Source: Streptomyces triticagri (GTDB lineage Bacteria > Actinomycetota > Actinomycetes > Streptomycetales > Streptomycetaceae). Taken from it: a stretch of 64,000 bases of DNA. Position numbers and translations under genes: made by a program. The stretch covers positions 120,767 to 184,766 of the forward strand of contig NZ_QUAK01000149.1 in assembly GCF_003429565.1 (NCBI RefSeq). The letters are read 5' to 3'. A model generated the notes under the pieces. The model was given only the letters and a program-made list of their open reading frames with translations, was not told the origin of the DNA and made no database searches. Of the stretch, positions 34,368 through 42,479 are shown in pieces; within the stretch, counting starts at the first letter, position 1, and each line of letters starts with the position of its first letter.

Positions 34368-34963
34368 CCTCGCTCACCCGGCGACCGCCGGACACGGACC
34401 GCCTCACGGTGCTGCGCACCGAGGTCTCCGACCCGCTGGTGCGGCCCCTGCTGCACGAGCTGGGCGAGGAGTACTCCACCCGCTACGGCAAGGACGCGCA
34501 CGCCGAACTCGCCCGCTATCCCGACGAGGAGTTCACCCTCCCGTACGCCGGGCTGCTCCTGCTGCTCCTCGAGGACGGCGACCCCGTCGCGGGCGGCGCC
34601 TTCCGCCGCTACGACGCCACGACCGCCGAGCTCAAGCGGATCTGGACGCACTCCGCGCACCGCCGTCGCGGTCTCGCCGTGCGGGTCGTCGCCGAACTGG
34701 AGCAAGCCGCGGCCGAGTTGGGCTACCGGCGCGTGTACCTCACCACCGGGCCGCGCCAGCCCGAGGCACGCGGCCTGTACCTGACCACCGGCTACCGCCC
34801 GCTCTTCGACACGGCCGCCGACCCCGAGTCCATCGGCCCGCTGCCCTTCGAGAAACACCTCAGCGAGACACATCTCAGCGAGAAGCACCCCAGCGAGAAG
34901 CACCTCACCGCCGTTGCCGTGCCGCCGGCCGCAACCGCACCGACCGGAAAGGCCGAGCTGTGA
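34364..34963 (+). CDS. GNAT-family N-acetyltransferase
   Basis: A 199-residue acetyltransferase. The acetyl-CoA-binding motif A is AELKRIWTHSAHRRRGLAVR near residues 86-105 (R-R-R-G-L-A pyrophosphate loop), followed by GYRRVYLTTGPRQPEARGLY near 125 and GYRPL. In the Bacillus ytm and yxe salvage pathways the GNAT acetylates the amino group of an S-substituted cysteine before flavin oxidation, and the same gene order here suggests that role. Start and stop overlap both neighbours (ATGA and GTGA). The tail beyond the catalytic domain carries a short repeat, HLSE(T/K), encoded by a tandem DNA repeat and probably disordered. Confidence 0.87.
   Translation: MTSLTRRPPDTDRLTVLRTEVSDPLVRPLLHELGEEYSTRYGKDAHAELARYPDEEFTLPYAGLLLLLLEDGDPVAGGAFRRYDATTAELKRIWTHSAHRRRGLAVRVVAELEQAAAELGYRRVYLTTGPRQPEARGLYLTTGYRPLFDTAADPESIGPLPFEKHLSETHLSEKHPSEKHLTAVAVPPAATAPTGKAEL
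34856..34909 (+). repeat. 15-bp tandem repeat in GNAT coding tail
   Basis: About three and a half in-frame copies of a 15-bp unit (for example CATCTCAGCGAGAAG at 34871-34885) encode repeated H-L/P-S-E-T/K. The unit length keeps the frame, so copy number could change without inactivating the gene. Confidence 0.8.
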
Positions 34964-35925
34964 AACCCACCGCGACCAGAACCCGAGCGGGCCTCGCCGC
35001 ACTGGCGGCCCTGCCGCTGCTCGCCCTCACGGCCTGCGGCTCCGAGGACGCCGCCGACGGCACGCCGGCCGGCGCCCAGGGCTCGCCCGTGCCGAAGGGC
35101 AACCCGGTCGCCGATGTACGCAAGGTCGACCAGGTCGCGGACCAACTGCCCGCCGACGTCAGGAAGAAGGGCAAGCTGCTCGTCGGCAGCTCGATTGGTT
35201 TCCCGCCCGGCGCGTACTTCCCGAACGGCCAGGACAAGCCGCCCGCCGGACTCGACATCGACCTCGCCGACGCGGTCGCCAAGGTGCTCGGCCTGAAACT
35301 GGAGCGCCAGGACGCCTCCTTCGAGACGATCCTGCCCGCCCTCGGCAGCGGCAAGTTCGACTTCGGCACCGGCAACTTCGGCGTCACCGCCGACCGCCTG
35401 AAGACCATCGACTTCGTCACGTACATCAATGACGGCCAGGGCTTCGCGGTCAAGAAGGGCAACAAGCAGTTCGGAAAGAGGATCACCGACCTCACCCAGT
35501 TGTGCGGCAGCACCGTCGGCACCGGTGCGGGCACCACCTTCGAGGCGACCCTCAACGCGAAGAAAAGCGTCTGCACCAAGGCCGGCAAGAAGCCGTACAA
35601 CGTGAAGGTCTACTCGGAGAACGCCGCCACGCTCACCGCACTCCAGCAGGGCCGCATCGATGTCGTCATGTCGACCATCAACGGCCTGCGCTACCAGGCG
35701 GCGCAGCCCTCGTCGGGCACCGAGTTCCTCAACGAGTACCACCGCCTCGACGTGGGCTTCACCTTCAAGAAGGGCTCCAAGCTGACCAAGGCCTTCCAGT
35801 CCGCTGTCGACGAGCTCATCAAGAGCGGCGCCTACGCCAAGATCCTCGACAAGTGGGGCACCAAGGCCTCCGCGATCGACGCCTCGCGGATCAACCCGCC
35901 CGAGCACCGTCCCCCGCACTCCTGA
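34960..35925 (+). CDS. Amino-acid ABC transporter substrate-binding lipoprotein (first of two)
   Basis: A 321-residue solute-binding protein of family 3. The signal peptide ends in a lipobox, LLALTACGS, near residue 22. The mature domain has KLLVGSSIGFPPGAYF near 70, DIDLADAVAKVLGLKLE near 95, ILPALGSGKFDFGTGNFGVT near 122 and the closing AYAKILDKWG near 300. It would deliver a polar or sulfur amino acid to the membrane permeases. The GTG start overlaps the GNAT stop. A second binding protein gene in the same operon parallels the TcyJ/TcyK pair. Confidence 0.9.
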   Translation: MKPTATRTRAGLAALAALPLLALTACGSEDAADGTPAGAQGSPVPKGNPVADVRKVDQVADQLPADVRKKGKLLVGSSIGFPPGAYFPNGQDKPPAGLDIDLADAVAKVLGLKLERQDASFETILPALGSGKFDFGTGNFGVTADRLKTIDFVTYINDGQGFAVKKGNKQFGKRITDLTQLCGSTVGTGAGTTFEATLNAKKSVCTKAGKKPYNVKVYSENAATLTALQQGRIDVVMSTINGLRYQAAQPSSGTEFLNEYHRLDVGFTFKKGSKLTKAFQSAVDELIKSGAYAKILDKWGTKASAIDASRINPPEHRPPHS

Positions 35926-35945
35926 GACCCCCGGCAGGACACATC

Positions 35946-36989
35946 ATGGGATCCCCCACCGAGACCGCACCCCCGGGCACCGGCCTGCCGTCCGACGGCG
36001 ACAGCACACGCACCGCACCGCCACCCGACGGCCCGGCCACGCTGGAAGTGGTGCCCGTACGGCACTACGCGCGCTGGGTCGCCGTCGCCGCCGTCCTCGT
36101 CCTGGTCGCGCAGTTCACACACGGCCTGGCCACCAACCCCGTATGGGAATGGGGGGTGTTCGGCGACTACATCCTCTCCGACACCATCGTGCAGGCCGTG
36201 TGGGTCACTCTGCAGCTCACGGCCTACGCCACCGTCCTCGGGTTCGTGCTCGGCACGGTCCTGGCCTTCATGCGCCTGTCGCGCAACCCCGTGCTGCAGA
36301 CCGTCTCCTGGACGTACATCTGGGTCTTCCGGTCGATCCCGATGATCGTGCAGTTGGTGTTCTGGTTCAACCTCAGCGCCCTGTACGAACGGCTCGGGGT
36401 GGGCATCCCCTTCGGCCCGGTCTTCTGGTCCGTCGACAGCAACAGCCTGATCGGCACCATCGGCGCCGCCGTCATCGGACTGACCCTGCACCAGGCCGCG
36501 TACGCCGCCGAGATCGTCCGCGGTGGTGTACTGGCCGTGGACGAGGGGCAGTTGGAGGCGTCCGCGGCACTCGGCCTGCCGCGGCTGCGGCAGATCCGCC
36601 GCATCGTCCTGCCGCAGGCGATGCGCGCCATCCTGCCCACCGCGGGCAACGAGATCATCGGTCTGCTCAAGGGCACCTCGGTCGTCTATGTAATGGCGAT
36701 CGGCGAGCTCTTCTACCAGACCCAGGTGATCTACGGCCGCAACGGCCGGGTGATCCCGCTGCTCCTGGTCGCCACCGCCTGGTACGTGCTGCTCACCTCG
36801 GTGCTCTCGATCGCCCAGTACTACGTCGAACGCCACTACGCGAAGGGCGCCGACCGCAGCACGCCGCCCACCCCGCTCCAGCGTGCACGGCGCCTCCTCA
36901 CCGGTGTGCGCTCGGCCGCGGCGCGGCGCCGTGACCCCGTCGTACCCCGCAGCAGCCCGCACCCCGAATCGCAGGGAGACAGCAGATGA
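35946..36989 (+). CDS. Amino-acid ABC transporter permease (second of two)
   Basis: A 347-residue permease of the polar amino-acid family with an N-terminal hydrophilic tail of about 40 residues. Helix and loop text closely matches the divergently encoded permease: VFRSIPMIVQLVFWFNLSA near residue 120, LTLHQAAYAAEIVRGGVL near 175 and ALGLPRLRQIRRIVLPQAM near 215. The two genes are paralogues and could together form the TcyL/TcyM-type channel. The ATG has GCAGGA eight bases upstream, and its stop overlaps the ATPase start (ATGA). Confidence 0.9.
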   Translation: MGSPTETAPPGTGLPSDGDSTRTAPPPDGPATLEVVPVRHYARWVAVAAVLVLVAQFTHGLATNPVWEWGVFGDYILSDTIVQAVWVTLQLTAYATVLGFVLGTVLAFMRLSRNPVLQTVSWTYIWVFRSIPMIVQLVFWFNLSALYERLGVGIPFGPVFWSVDSNSLIGTIGAAVIGLTLHQAAYAAEIVRGGVLAVDEGQLEASAALGLPRLRQIRRIVLPQAMRAILPTAGNEIIGLLKGTSVVYVMAIGELFYQTQVIYGRNGRVIPLLLVATAWYVLLTSVLSIAQYYVERHYAKGADRSTPPTPLQRARRLLTGVRSAAARRRDPVVPRSSPHPESQGDSR

Positions 36990-37750
36990 GCAAGGTCATG
37001 GTGGACGTGCACGGCGTCCGCAAGAGCTTTGGCCCGGTGGAGGTGCTGCGCGGCGTCGACCTGCAGGTGCGCGCCGGCGAGGTGACCGTGGTCCTCGGTC
37101 CCTCCGGATCGGGCAAGTCGACGCTCCTTCGCACCATCAACCACCTGGAGAAGGTGAACAGCGGCTGGGTCAGCATCGACGGCGAGCTCATCGGCTACCG
37201 GCGCTCCGGCGACAAGCTCTACGAGCTCAGGGAGCGGGACGTCCTCAAGCAGCGCACCCACATCGGGTTCGTGTTCCAGAACTTCAACCTGTTCCCCCAT
37301 CTGACCGTCCTGGAGAACCTCGTCGAGGCCCCCGTCTCCGCACTGCGCCGCTCCCGCAAGGAGGCGGAGGAGACCGCGCACCGGCTGCTCGACCGGGTCG
37401 GTCTCGCCGACCGCGCCGGCGCCTATCCGCGTCAGCTGTCCGGCGGCCAGCAGCAGCGGGTGGCCATCGCCCGGGCGCTCGCCCTGGAGCCCAAGGTGCT
37501 GCTCTTCGACGAGCCGACCTCGGCGCTCGACCCCGAGCTCGTCGGTGAAGTACTCGATGTCATACGGGACTTGGGGCGCACCGGCACCACCATGATCGTG
37601 GTCACCCACGAGATCGGCTTCGCCCGCGAGGTCGCCGACACCGTGGTCTTCATGGACGACGGACTCGTCGTCGAACAGGGCCCGCCCTCCGAGGTCCTGG
37701 ACCGGCCGCAGCACGAACGCACCCGGACCTTCCTCTCCAAAGTCCTCTGA
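36986..37750 (+). CDS. Amino-acid ABC transporter ATP-binding protein
   Basis: A 254-residue ATPase of the GlnQ/HisP/TcyN group. Walker A is LGPSGSGKSTLL near residue 36, the Q-loop FVFQNFNLFPHLTVLEN near 93, the signature LSGGQQQRVAIARAL near 152, Walker B LLFDEPTSALDPELVGEVL near 172 and the H-loop VTHEIGFA near 208. It is the only ATPase for two binding proteins and two permeases in this region, so it presumably energises both. Coupled to the permease by an ATGA overlap. Confidence 0.93.
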   Translation: MSKVMVDVHGVRKSFGPVEVLRGVDLQVRAGEVTVVLGPSGSGKSTLLRTINHLEKVNSGWVSIDGELIGYRRSGDKLYELRERDVLKQRTHIGFVFQNFNLFPHLTVLENLVEAPVSALRRSRKEAEETAHRLLDRVGLADRAGAYPRQLSGGQQQRVAIARALALEPKVLLFDEPTSALDPELVGEVLDVIRDLGRTGTTMIVVTHEIGFAREVADTVVFMDDGLVVEQGPPSEVLDRPQHERTRTFLSKVL

Positions 37751-37798
37751 CCCCCGCACCTTCCGCCCGCGATCCCCATCCACTCGAGGAGAACCACC

Positions 37799-38782
37799 GT
37801 GTCCCCGTCCCGCCCCCGCCGTACCGTCGCAGTCGCCCTCGGGCTGGTCTCCGCCCTGGCCCTCGCGGCCTGCGGGAACCCCTCGGACGGCGACACCACC
37901 GAGAGCGCCGGCAAGTCCGGCAAGCAGACGAAGATCAATCTCAGTCCGGACCAGAAGCGGATCACCACCGACAAGGTGGAGTCGATCGCCGCCAAGGTCC
38001 CGGCGAAGATCCGCGAGCGCGGAACTCTGGAGCTCGTCAGCTCCTCCGGATCGGCGGCGCCGCTGACCTTCTACGCCACCGACGACAAGACCGTGATCGG
38101 CGTCGAGCCCGACATCGCCCACCTGGTCGCCGATGTGCTCGGCCTGAAGGTGCACCTCAACACCGTCTCCTGGGAGAACATCTTCGTCGGCCTGGACAGC
38201 GCCAAGTACGACGCGGGCTTCAGCAACATCACCGTCACCGAGGAGCGCAAGGACAAGTACGACTTCGCGCCCTACCGCGAGGACACCCTCGGCTTCGAGG
38301 CCAAGAAGGGCAGCGGATGGAAGGTCCGCGGCCCGAAGGACGTGGCCGGCAAGACCGTTGCGGTCAACAGCGGTACCAACCAGGAGAAGCTCCTCGTCGA
38401 GTGGAGCAAGGCCAACGAGAAGGCGGGCCGGGAGCCGGTCGACATCAAGTACTACCGCGACGACACCGACGTCCACCTGGCTCTGCAGTCGGGCCGCGTC
38501 GACCTCTACGTCGGCCCGCACCCGACTGCCGCGTACCACGTCGCCACCGCCGGCAGGACGGAGGTCGTCGGCACCTACTCGGGCGCGGGCAGCACCCTGC
38601 AGGGCCTGATCGCTGCCACCACCAAGAAGAACAGCGGCCTGGTCGAACCGCTCTCCGAGGCCATCGAGCATGTCATCGGCAACGGCACCTACGCCAAGGT
38701 CCTGAAGCGCTGGGGCCTGTCCGGCGAGGCGGTCGAGAAGTCGCAGATCAACCCGCCCGGCCTGCCCCGCGACAACAAGTAG
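37799..38782 (+). CDS. Amino-acid ABC transporter substrate-binding lipoprotein (second of two)
   Basis: A 327-residue family 3 binding protein with a lipobox, ALALAACGN, near residue 23. Mature-domain features are TLELVSSSGSAAPLTFYATD near 78, GVEPDIAHLVADVLGLKVH near 100, VGLDSAKYDAGFSNITVTEE near 130 and YAKVLKRWG near 300. It differs clearly in sequence from the first binding protein in this operon, so the system may accept two related ligands. GAGGAG lies seven bases before the GTG start. Confidence 0.9.
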   Translation: MSPSRPRRTVAVALGLVSALALAACGNPSDGDTTESAGKSGKQTKINLSPDQKRITTDKVESIAAKVPAKIRERGTLELVSSSGSAAPLTFYATDDKTVIGVEPDIAHLVADVLGLKVHLNTVSWENIFVGLDSAKYDAGFSNITVTEERKDKYDFAPYREDTLGFEAKKGSGWKVRGPKDVAGKTVAVNSGTNQEKLLVEWSKANEKAGREPVDIKYYRDDTDVHLALQSGRVDLYVGPHPTAAYHVATAGRTEVVGTYSGAGSTLQGLIAATTKKNSGLVEPLSEAIEHVIGNGTYAKVLKRWGLSGEAVEKSQINPPGLPRDNK

Positions 38783-38792
38783 GGAGCTCCGC

Positions 38793-39866
38793 ATGAAGTT
38801 CCAGGTCCTGACCCTCGTCGGACATGCACCGCATCCGGTGACGGGTGAACTCGGCCCGGCCGCCGATCGGTTGGCCGAGGCGGTGGAGACGGGCGTGAGC
38901 GCGGAGGAGCTGGGCTTCGATGCCTACGCGGTGGGGGAGCGGCACGCGGGACCGTTCCTCTCCTCCAGCCCCGGCGTGCTGCTCGGCGCACTCGCCGCCC
39001 GTACGAGCCGTATCCGCCTCCTGACCGGTGTGACCGTGGTGGCGATCCTCGATCCGGTACGGGTGGCCGAGGAGTACGCCACGCTCGACCAGCTCTCCCG
39101 CGGCCGGATCGAACTCGTCGTGGGCAAGGGCGCCGAGATGGGCCACTTCGACCTCTTCGGCCTCGACGAGGGACTGCAGTGGGACTACCAGGCCGAGAAG
39201 TACGAACTCCTGCGCCGGCTCTGGCGGGAGGAGAACGTCACCTGGGAGGGCAAGTTCCGCCCGCCCCTGCACGAGGCCACCACACTGCCGCGGCCGTACG
39301 GTGACCGCCCGCCCCGCGTCTGGCACGGCTCCGCCACCAGCCTCAACTCGCCCGAACTGGCCGCGAAGCACGGCGATCCGCTGTTCAGCGCCAACGCCAT
39401 CCAGCCGCGCGAGGCCTATGCCCGGCTCATCGACCACTACCGGGAGCGGTTCGCGGCGTACGGACACGATCCGAGCGGCGCGTACGTGGGCGCAGGGTCC
39501 GGCGGGCTGTTCATCGCCGACACCACACAGCTCGCCGTGCAGCGCTTCAAGGAGTACTACGAGGCGAAGGTCCGCCAGACCCACAAGCCCCACCTGGAGG
39601 GCCGGCCCGGCTACAACACCCCGTTCCGCACCATCGAGGAGGCGATCGCCGACGGGCCGCATCTGATCGGCTCGCCGCAGCAGATCATCGACAAGATCCT
39701 CGGCTACCACGCGGCCTACCGGCACGATCTGCAGTCGATCACGGTCGACGGCTCCGGACTCGAACCAGCGGCACAACGGGAGCAGTTGCAGTGGTTCGCA
39801 GAGGAGATCGCTCCCGTGGTCCGCCGCGAGGCACCCACCTCGCTCTGGGAGCAGCCGGCGTCCTGA
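38793..39866 (+). CDS. LLM-class flavin-dependent oxidoreductase
   Basis: A 357-residue luciferase-like protein of the YtmO/bacterial luciferase alpha type. It shows ELGFDAYAVGERHAGPF near residue 38, TSRIRLLTGVTVVAILDPVR near 73, the SRGRIELVVGKGAE glycine region near 107, and VWHGSATSLNSPELAAKHG near 175. The gene starts ten bases after the second binding protein gene and closes the operon. With the first monooxygenase at 33237 it gives the operon two flavin oxygenases, as in Bacillus ytmO/ytnJ. The substrate is inferred to be an S-substituted cysteine derivative. Confidence 0.86.
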   Translation: MKFQVLTLVGHAPHPVTGELGPAADRLAEAVETGVSAEELGFDAYAVGERHAGPFLSSSPGVLLGALAARTSRIRLLTGVTVVAILDPVRVAEEYATLDQLSRGRIELVVGKGAEMGHFDLFGLDEGLQWDYQAEKYELLRRLWREENVTWEGKFRPPLHEATTLPRPYGDRPPRVWHGSATSLNSPELAAKHGDPLFSANAIQPREAYARLIDHYRERFAAYGHDPSGAYVGAGSGGLFIADTTQLAVQRFKEYYEAKVRQTHKPHLEGRPGYNTPFRTIEEAIADGPHLIGSPQQIIDKILGYHAAYRHDLQSITVDGSGLEPAAQREQLQWFAEEIAPVVRREAPTSLWEQPAS

Positions 39867-40085
39867 ACCAAAAAGGTCAGGCGGCAAGGCAACGTGAAGG
39901 CTCAAATGACCGTCTGGACCCGAATAGCCCCAGGTCAGAGGGATGCAGGGCTATGGTGCGTTTCGTGCGGTGACCGTGTACGGTCCTCCGAGATCGTTTA
40001 TCGGGCGCCTACGTCGCTCCGTCACCCGTGCGGGTAAGTCCCGCGCGGTGCAGTGCCACAACATCACCAAGTGAGGACGGCCCTG

Positions 40086-40307
40086 ATGTCGAAGGATGAG
40101 GATCAGGGGGCGCATACCACCGGCCAGTGGTGGGGGGAGATTGCTGTCTTCATCGTCACCACGATCGGTGCCGCGCTGCTCGTCGCCGTCGTGTTTGCGG
40201 TGGTCTTCGGACGCTCACCCGTCGTGGACCTGGGAGGTCTGTTCGTCGGCGGTCTGGCGGGAGTGTGGGCAGCTCGCTCGTACCGCCGCAAACGCACCCG
40301 GGGGTGA
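40086..40307 (+). CDS. Small membrane protein of unknown function
   Basis: A 73-residue protein with two hydrophobic segments, near residues 18-41 and 46-62, and a basic C-terminal end (RSYRRKRTRG). GAGGA lies nine bases before the ATG. I do not recognise the family. The 219 bases before it follow the salvage operon; I see no clear leader peptide there. It ends 84 bases before the Rrf2-type operator site of the SfnB-like gene. Confidence 0.6.
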   Translation: MSKDEDQGAHTTGQWWGEIAVFIVTTIGAALLVAVVFAVVFGRSPVVDLGGLFVGGLAGVWAARSYRRKRTRG

Positions 40308-40390
40308 GCAGGCGGCGTTCGCCGAGCGGCTGGGTATGGAAACGGCGGATCTCCTGATGGGTCGGAGGCGCGCAGTCGACCGGATCCAAG

Positions 40391-40447
40391 TTTTCCTACT
40401 GGAAAAGTAGGGAAATCGTTGACGCTGGTCGGCGGGCGGGTGACGAT
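40391..40447 (+). promoter_or_regulatory. Rrf2-type operator and promoter of the SfnB-like operon
   Basis: TTTTCCTACT (40391-40400) and AGTAGGGAAA (40406-40415) form an inverted repeat with 9 of 10 matching bases and a 5-base centre. Immediately after it come TTGACG (40419-40424), a 17-base spacer and GACGAT (40442-40447). The half-site AGTAGGAAAA recurs near 42423-42453, on the other side of the Rrf2 gene, which makes the Rrf2 protein the likely binder. Confidence 0.6.
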
Positions 40448-40481
40448 GGCGTTCTGCCCGGATCTTCGAAGGAAGCCCACC

Positions 40482-40592
40482 ATGGTCACTGCACCTCCGG
40501 CCCCGTCCGCCACGGCCGATCGCGCCTCCCGTGCCGAAGGTCGCGAGGCGTGTACCGGGGCGGGCGGCCACTCGGCGGGAGGCACCGCATGA
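40482..40592 (+). CDS. Small ORF translationally coupled to the SfnB-like gene
   Basis: A 36-codon ORF with a good ribosome site (GAAGGA eight bases before the ATG). Its stop overlaps the next gene start in an ATGA. The peptide is rich in Ala, Gly and Arg, with a single cysteine in REACTGAG, and resembles no family I know. Small ORFs that couple translation to sulfur genes and respond to cysteine are reported in actinobacteria, so this may be a regulatory leader rather than a protein gene. The downstream gene also has its own GGGAGG. Confidence 0.6.
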   Translation: MVTAPPAPSATADRASRAEGREACTGAGGHSAGGTA

Positions 40593-41803
40593 CGGTGGAG
40601 CTCGAGTCGGCCGAGCTCCGGCTCGGGCCCGCCGACTGGCTGCGGGTCGCCGGCGATCTCGCGGACGACCTGGCGACCGACGCCGCCGCGCGCGACCGTT
40701 CCGGCCGGCCGCCGCTCGACGAGGTGGACCGACTGCGCGAGGCCGGACTGCTCACCCTGCTCACGCCGGCCGAGCTCGGCGGCGGGGGAGCGGACTGGCG
40801 CACGGCGTACGCGGTGGTCCGCACCGTCGCCGCGGCGGATGGTGCGATCGGTCAACTCCTCGGCCGTCATTACTTCCTGGCCGGCGCCCCGCGCTTCTTC
40901 GCCGACCCGGCCCGTGCCCGGCGCCTGGAGCGGGAGGCCGCGGCCGAGCGGTGGCTGTGGGGCGGCGGCATCTCCGCCCACGAGCCACCGCTCACCCTCA
41001 CCCCGGACTCGGCCGGCACCGGCAGCCACCTGCTGGACGGCCGGCTGCCCCAGGTGGCGGGTGCCGGGCACGCCGACCGGCTGGTGGTACGCGCCGTGCG
41101 GTCCGCGACCGGAGAGCCGCTCGCCGTCCTGGTCGACCCGTCCCGGCCCGGAGTGCGCCGCCTCGACGGCGGGACGGCCGCCGACGGGGGAGTGGACTTC
41201 GACTCCGTGCGCGTGACGTCCGACGACGTACTCGGCTCCCTGCTGCCCGACGACGACGTGCTGTCCCCCTTCGCCCGGCTGGCCGGACCGGCCGCGCGCC
41301 TGGTCTCCGCCCACTTCTGCCTCGGCGTGGCCGAGGGGCTGCTCGCCGAAGTCCGGGAGTACGAACGGGGGTTGCGCGCTCCCTGGCAGCCGTTCACGCC
41401 CGAGCCGCGTGCCGTCGGGGACCGCTCGCAGGACGCGCACGCGCTCACCGTCTACGGCGAGCTCGCGGTCTGCGCGCGCGCCGCCGCCGCCCTCACCGAA
41501 CAGGCCGTCGCCGTCCTGACCCGCGCCCTCGGCCGCGGCGAGGAGCTGGAGGACGAGGAGTGCGCCGAGGCCGTCGTGCTCGCGGGCGCCGCCGAGGCGG
41601 CCGCCTCGCGCGCGGCCCAGGACATCACCACCCGTGCCCTCGACGGCATGGGCATGGACGCCGTCTCGCCCCGCTACGGATTCGACCGCTTCTGGCGCAG
41701 CGCCCGCGGCCACGCCCTGCGGGAGCCGGTCGCACACCGGCTGCGCGAGGTGGGCGACTACTTTCTCAACGGCGCCCACCCTCCGTTCACCCTGCCCGCC
41801 TGA
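40589..41803 (+). CDS. SfnB/DszC-like sulfur-acquisition flavin monooxygenase
   Basis: A 404-residue protein of the acyl-CoA dehydrogenase fold, in the branch that includes SfnB and DszC (dibenzothiophene monooxygenase). The diagnostic C-terminal text is GFDRFWRSARGHALREPVAH near residue 370, followed by VGDYFLNGAHPPFTLP. Near the N terminus it has LTPAELGGGGADW and near 110 GGGISAH. SfnB-type enzymes use reduced flavin to oxidise sulfones and related compounds under sulfate limitation. It starts within the stop of a 36-codon ORF, lies behind an Rrf2-type operator and is followed after 53 bases by the Rrf2 regulator gene. Confidence 0.86.
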   Translation: MTVELESAELRLGPADWLRVAGDLADDLATDAAARDRSGRPPLDEVDRLREAGLLTLLTPAELGGGGADWRTAYAVVRTVAAADGAIGQLLGRHYFLAGAPRFFADPARARRLEREAAAERWLWGGGISAHEPPLTLTPDSAGTGSHLLDGRLPQVAGAGHADRLVVRAVRSATGEPLAVLVDPSRPGVRRLDGGTAADGGVDFDSVRVTSDDVLGSLLPDDDVLSPFARLAGPAARLVSAHFCLGVAEGLLAEVREYERGLRAPWQPFTPEPRAVGDRSQDAHALTVYGELAVCARAAAALTEQAVAVLTRALGRGEELEDEECAEAVVLAGAAEAAASRAAQDITTRALDGMGMDAVSPRYGFDRFWRSARGHALREPVAHRLREVGDYFLNGAHPPFTLPA

Positions 41804-41856
41804 CCGGGTGGACGGCACGGTGATCGCGGTACGGGGCGGGGATGGATAATTGCGGT

Positions 41857-42315
41857 ATGCGGATCTCGGCGAGGGCGGACTATGCGGTGCGGGCGGCACT
41901 GGAGCTGGCCGCGGCCGGTGACGACGCCTCGCTCAAGGCCGAGGCGATCGCCGCGGCACAGGGCATCCCGCACAAGTTCCTCGAGGGGATCCTCGGCGAT
42001 CTGCGCCGGGGCGGGCTCGTCACCAGCCGCCGCGGCGGCAACGGCGGTTACCAACTCGCCCGCCCCGCCGCGGAGATCTCCCTCGCGGACGTGATACGGG
42101 TCGCCGACGGCCCCCTGGTCTCGGTGCGCGGCGTGCGACCGCCCGAACTGTCCTACGGCGGCCCCGCCGAGTCGCTCCTGCCGGTGTGGATCGCCGCCCG
42201 TGCCAGCGTCCGCAAGGTCCTCGACGAGGTCACCCTCGCCCAGGTCGCCGCAGCCGAGCTGCCCGCCGAGGTGCAGGGCCTCACCGAGACCGCGGACGCC
42301 TGGACCAACCCCTGA
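41857..42315 (+). CDS. Rrf2-family regulator without Fe-S cysteines (CymR-like)
   Basis: A 152-residue Rrf2 regulator. The winged helix is at residues 1-65 (RADYAVRAALELA, then GIPHKFLEGILGDLRRGGLV and SRRGGNGGYQLARP). From the ATG at 41857 the protein contains no cysteine, so it cannot hold an Fe-S cluster in the way of IscR or NsrR. It is instead like CymR, the master regulator of cysteine metabolism in Bacillus. GATAAT at 41845-41850 would start transcription at the ATG itself, suggesting a leaderless mRNA. Two sites built from the same half-site flank the gene, at 40391-40415 and 42423-42453. Regulation of sulfur genes on both sides is inferred. Confidence 0.88.
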   Translation: MRISARADYAVRAALELAAAGDDASLKAEAIAAAQGIPHKFLEGILGDLRRGGLVTSRRGGNGGYQLARPAAEISLADVIRVADGPLVSVRGVRPPELSYGGPAESLLPVWIAARASVRKVLDEVTLAQVAAAELPAEVQGLTETADAWTNP

Positions 42316-42390
42316 CCCGCACGCACCTCAACAGGCCCTTCTCGCACCGGAGTCGGCACGTCGGACGGGCGGCTGCCCGAGCACGGCCTC

Positions 42391-42453
42391 TTGACGCGCC
42401 ACCCACCCCGTCGCACACTCCAGGTAGGAATTCCTATCCGTACGGTAGGAAAA
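42391..42453 (+). promoter_or_regulatory. Promoter with Rrf2-type sites before the fourth leader peptide
   Basis: TTGACG (42391-42396) and CACACT (42414-42419) with a 17-base spacer form a weak promoter. Directly downstream are the perfect palindrome TAGGAATTCCTA (42425-42436) and GGTAGGAAAA (42444-42453), related to the site at 40391-40415. A repressor here would cover the transcription start. Binding by the adjacent Rrf2 protein is inferred. Confidence 0.5.
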
Positions 42454-42479
42454 GGCGGCAGCGAGGGGACGGTGACACG

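Noticed and set aside
39867..40085. Possible RNA gene or fifth leader peptide between the salvage operon and the small membrane protein
   Set aside because: No tRNA-like fold, no HIDL core in any frame and no convincing hairpin; I see nothing defined in it.
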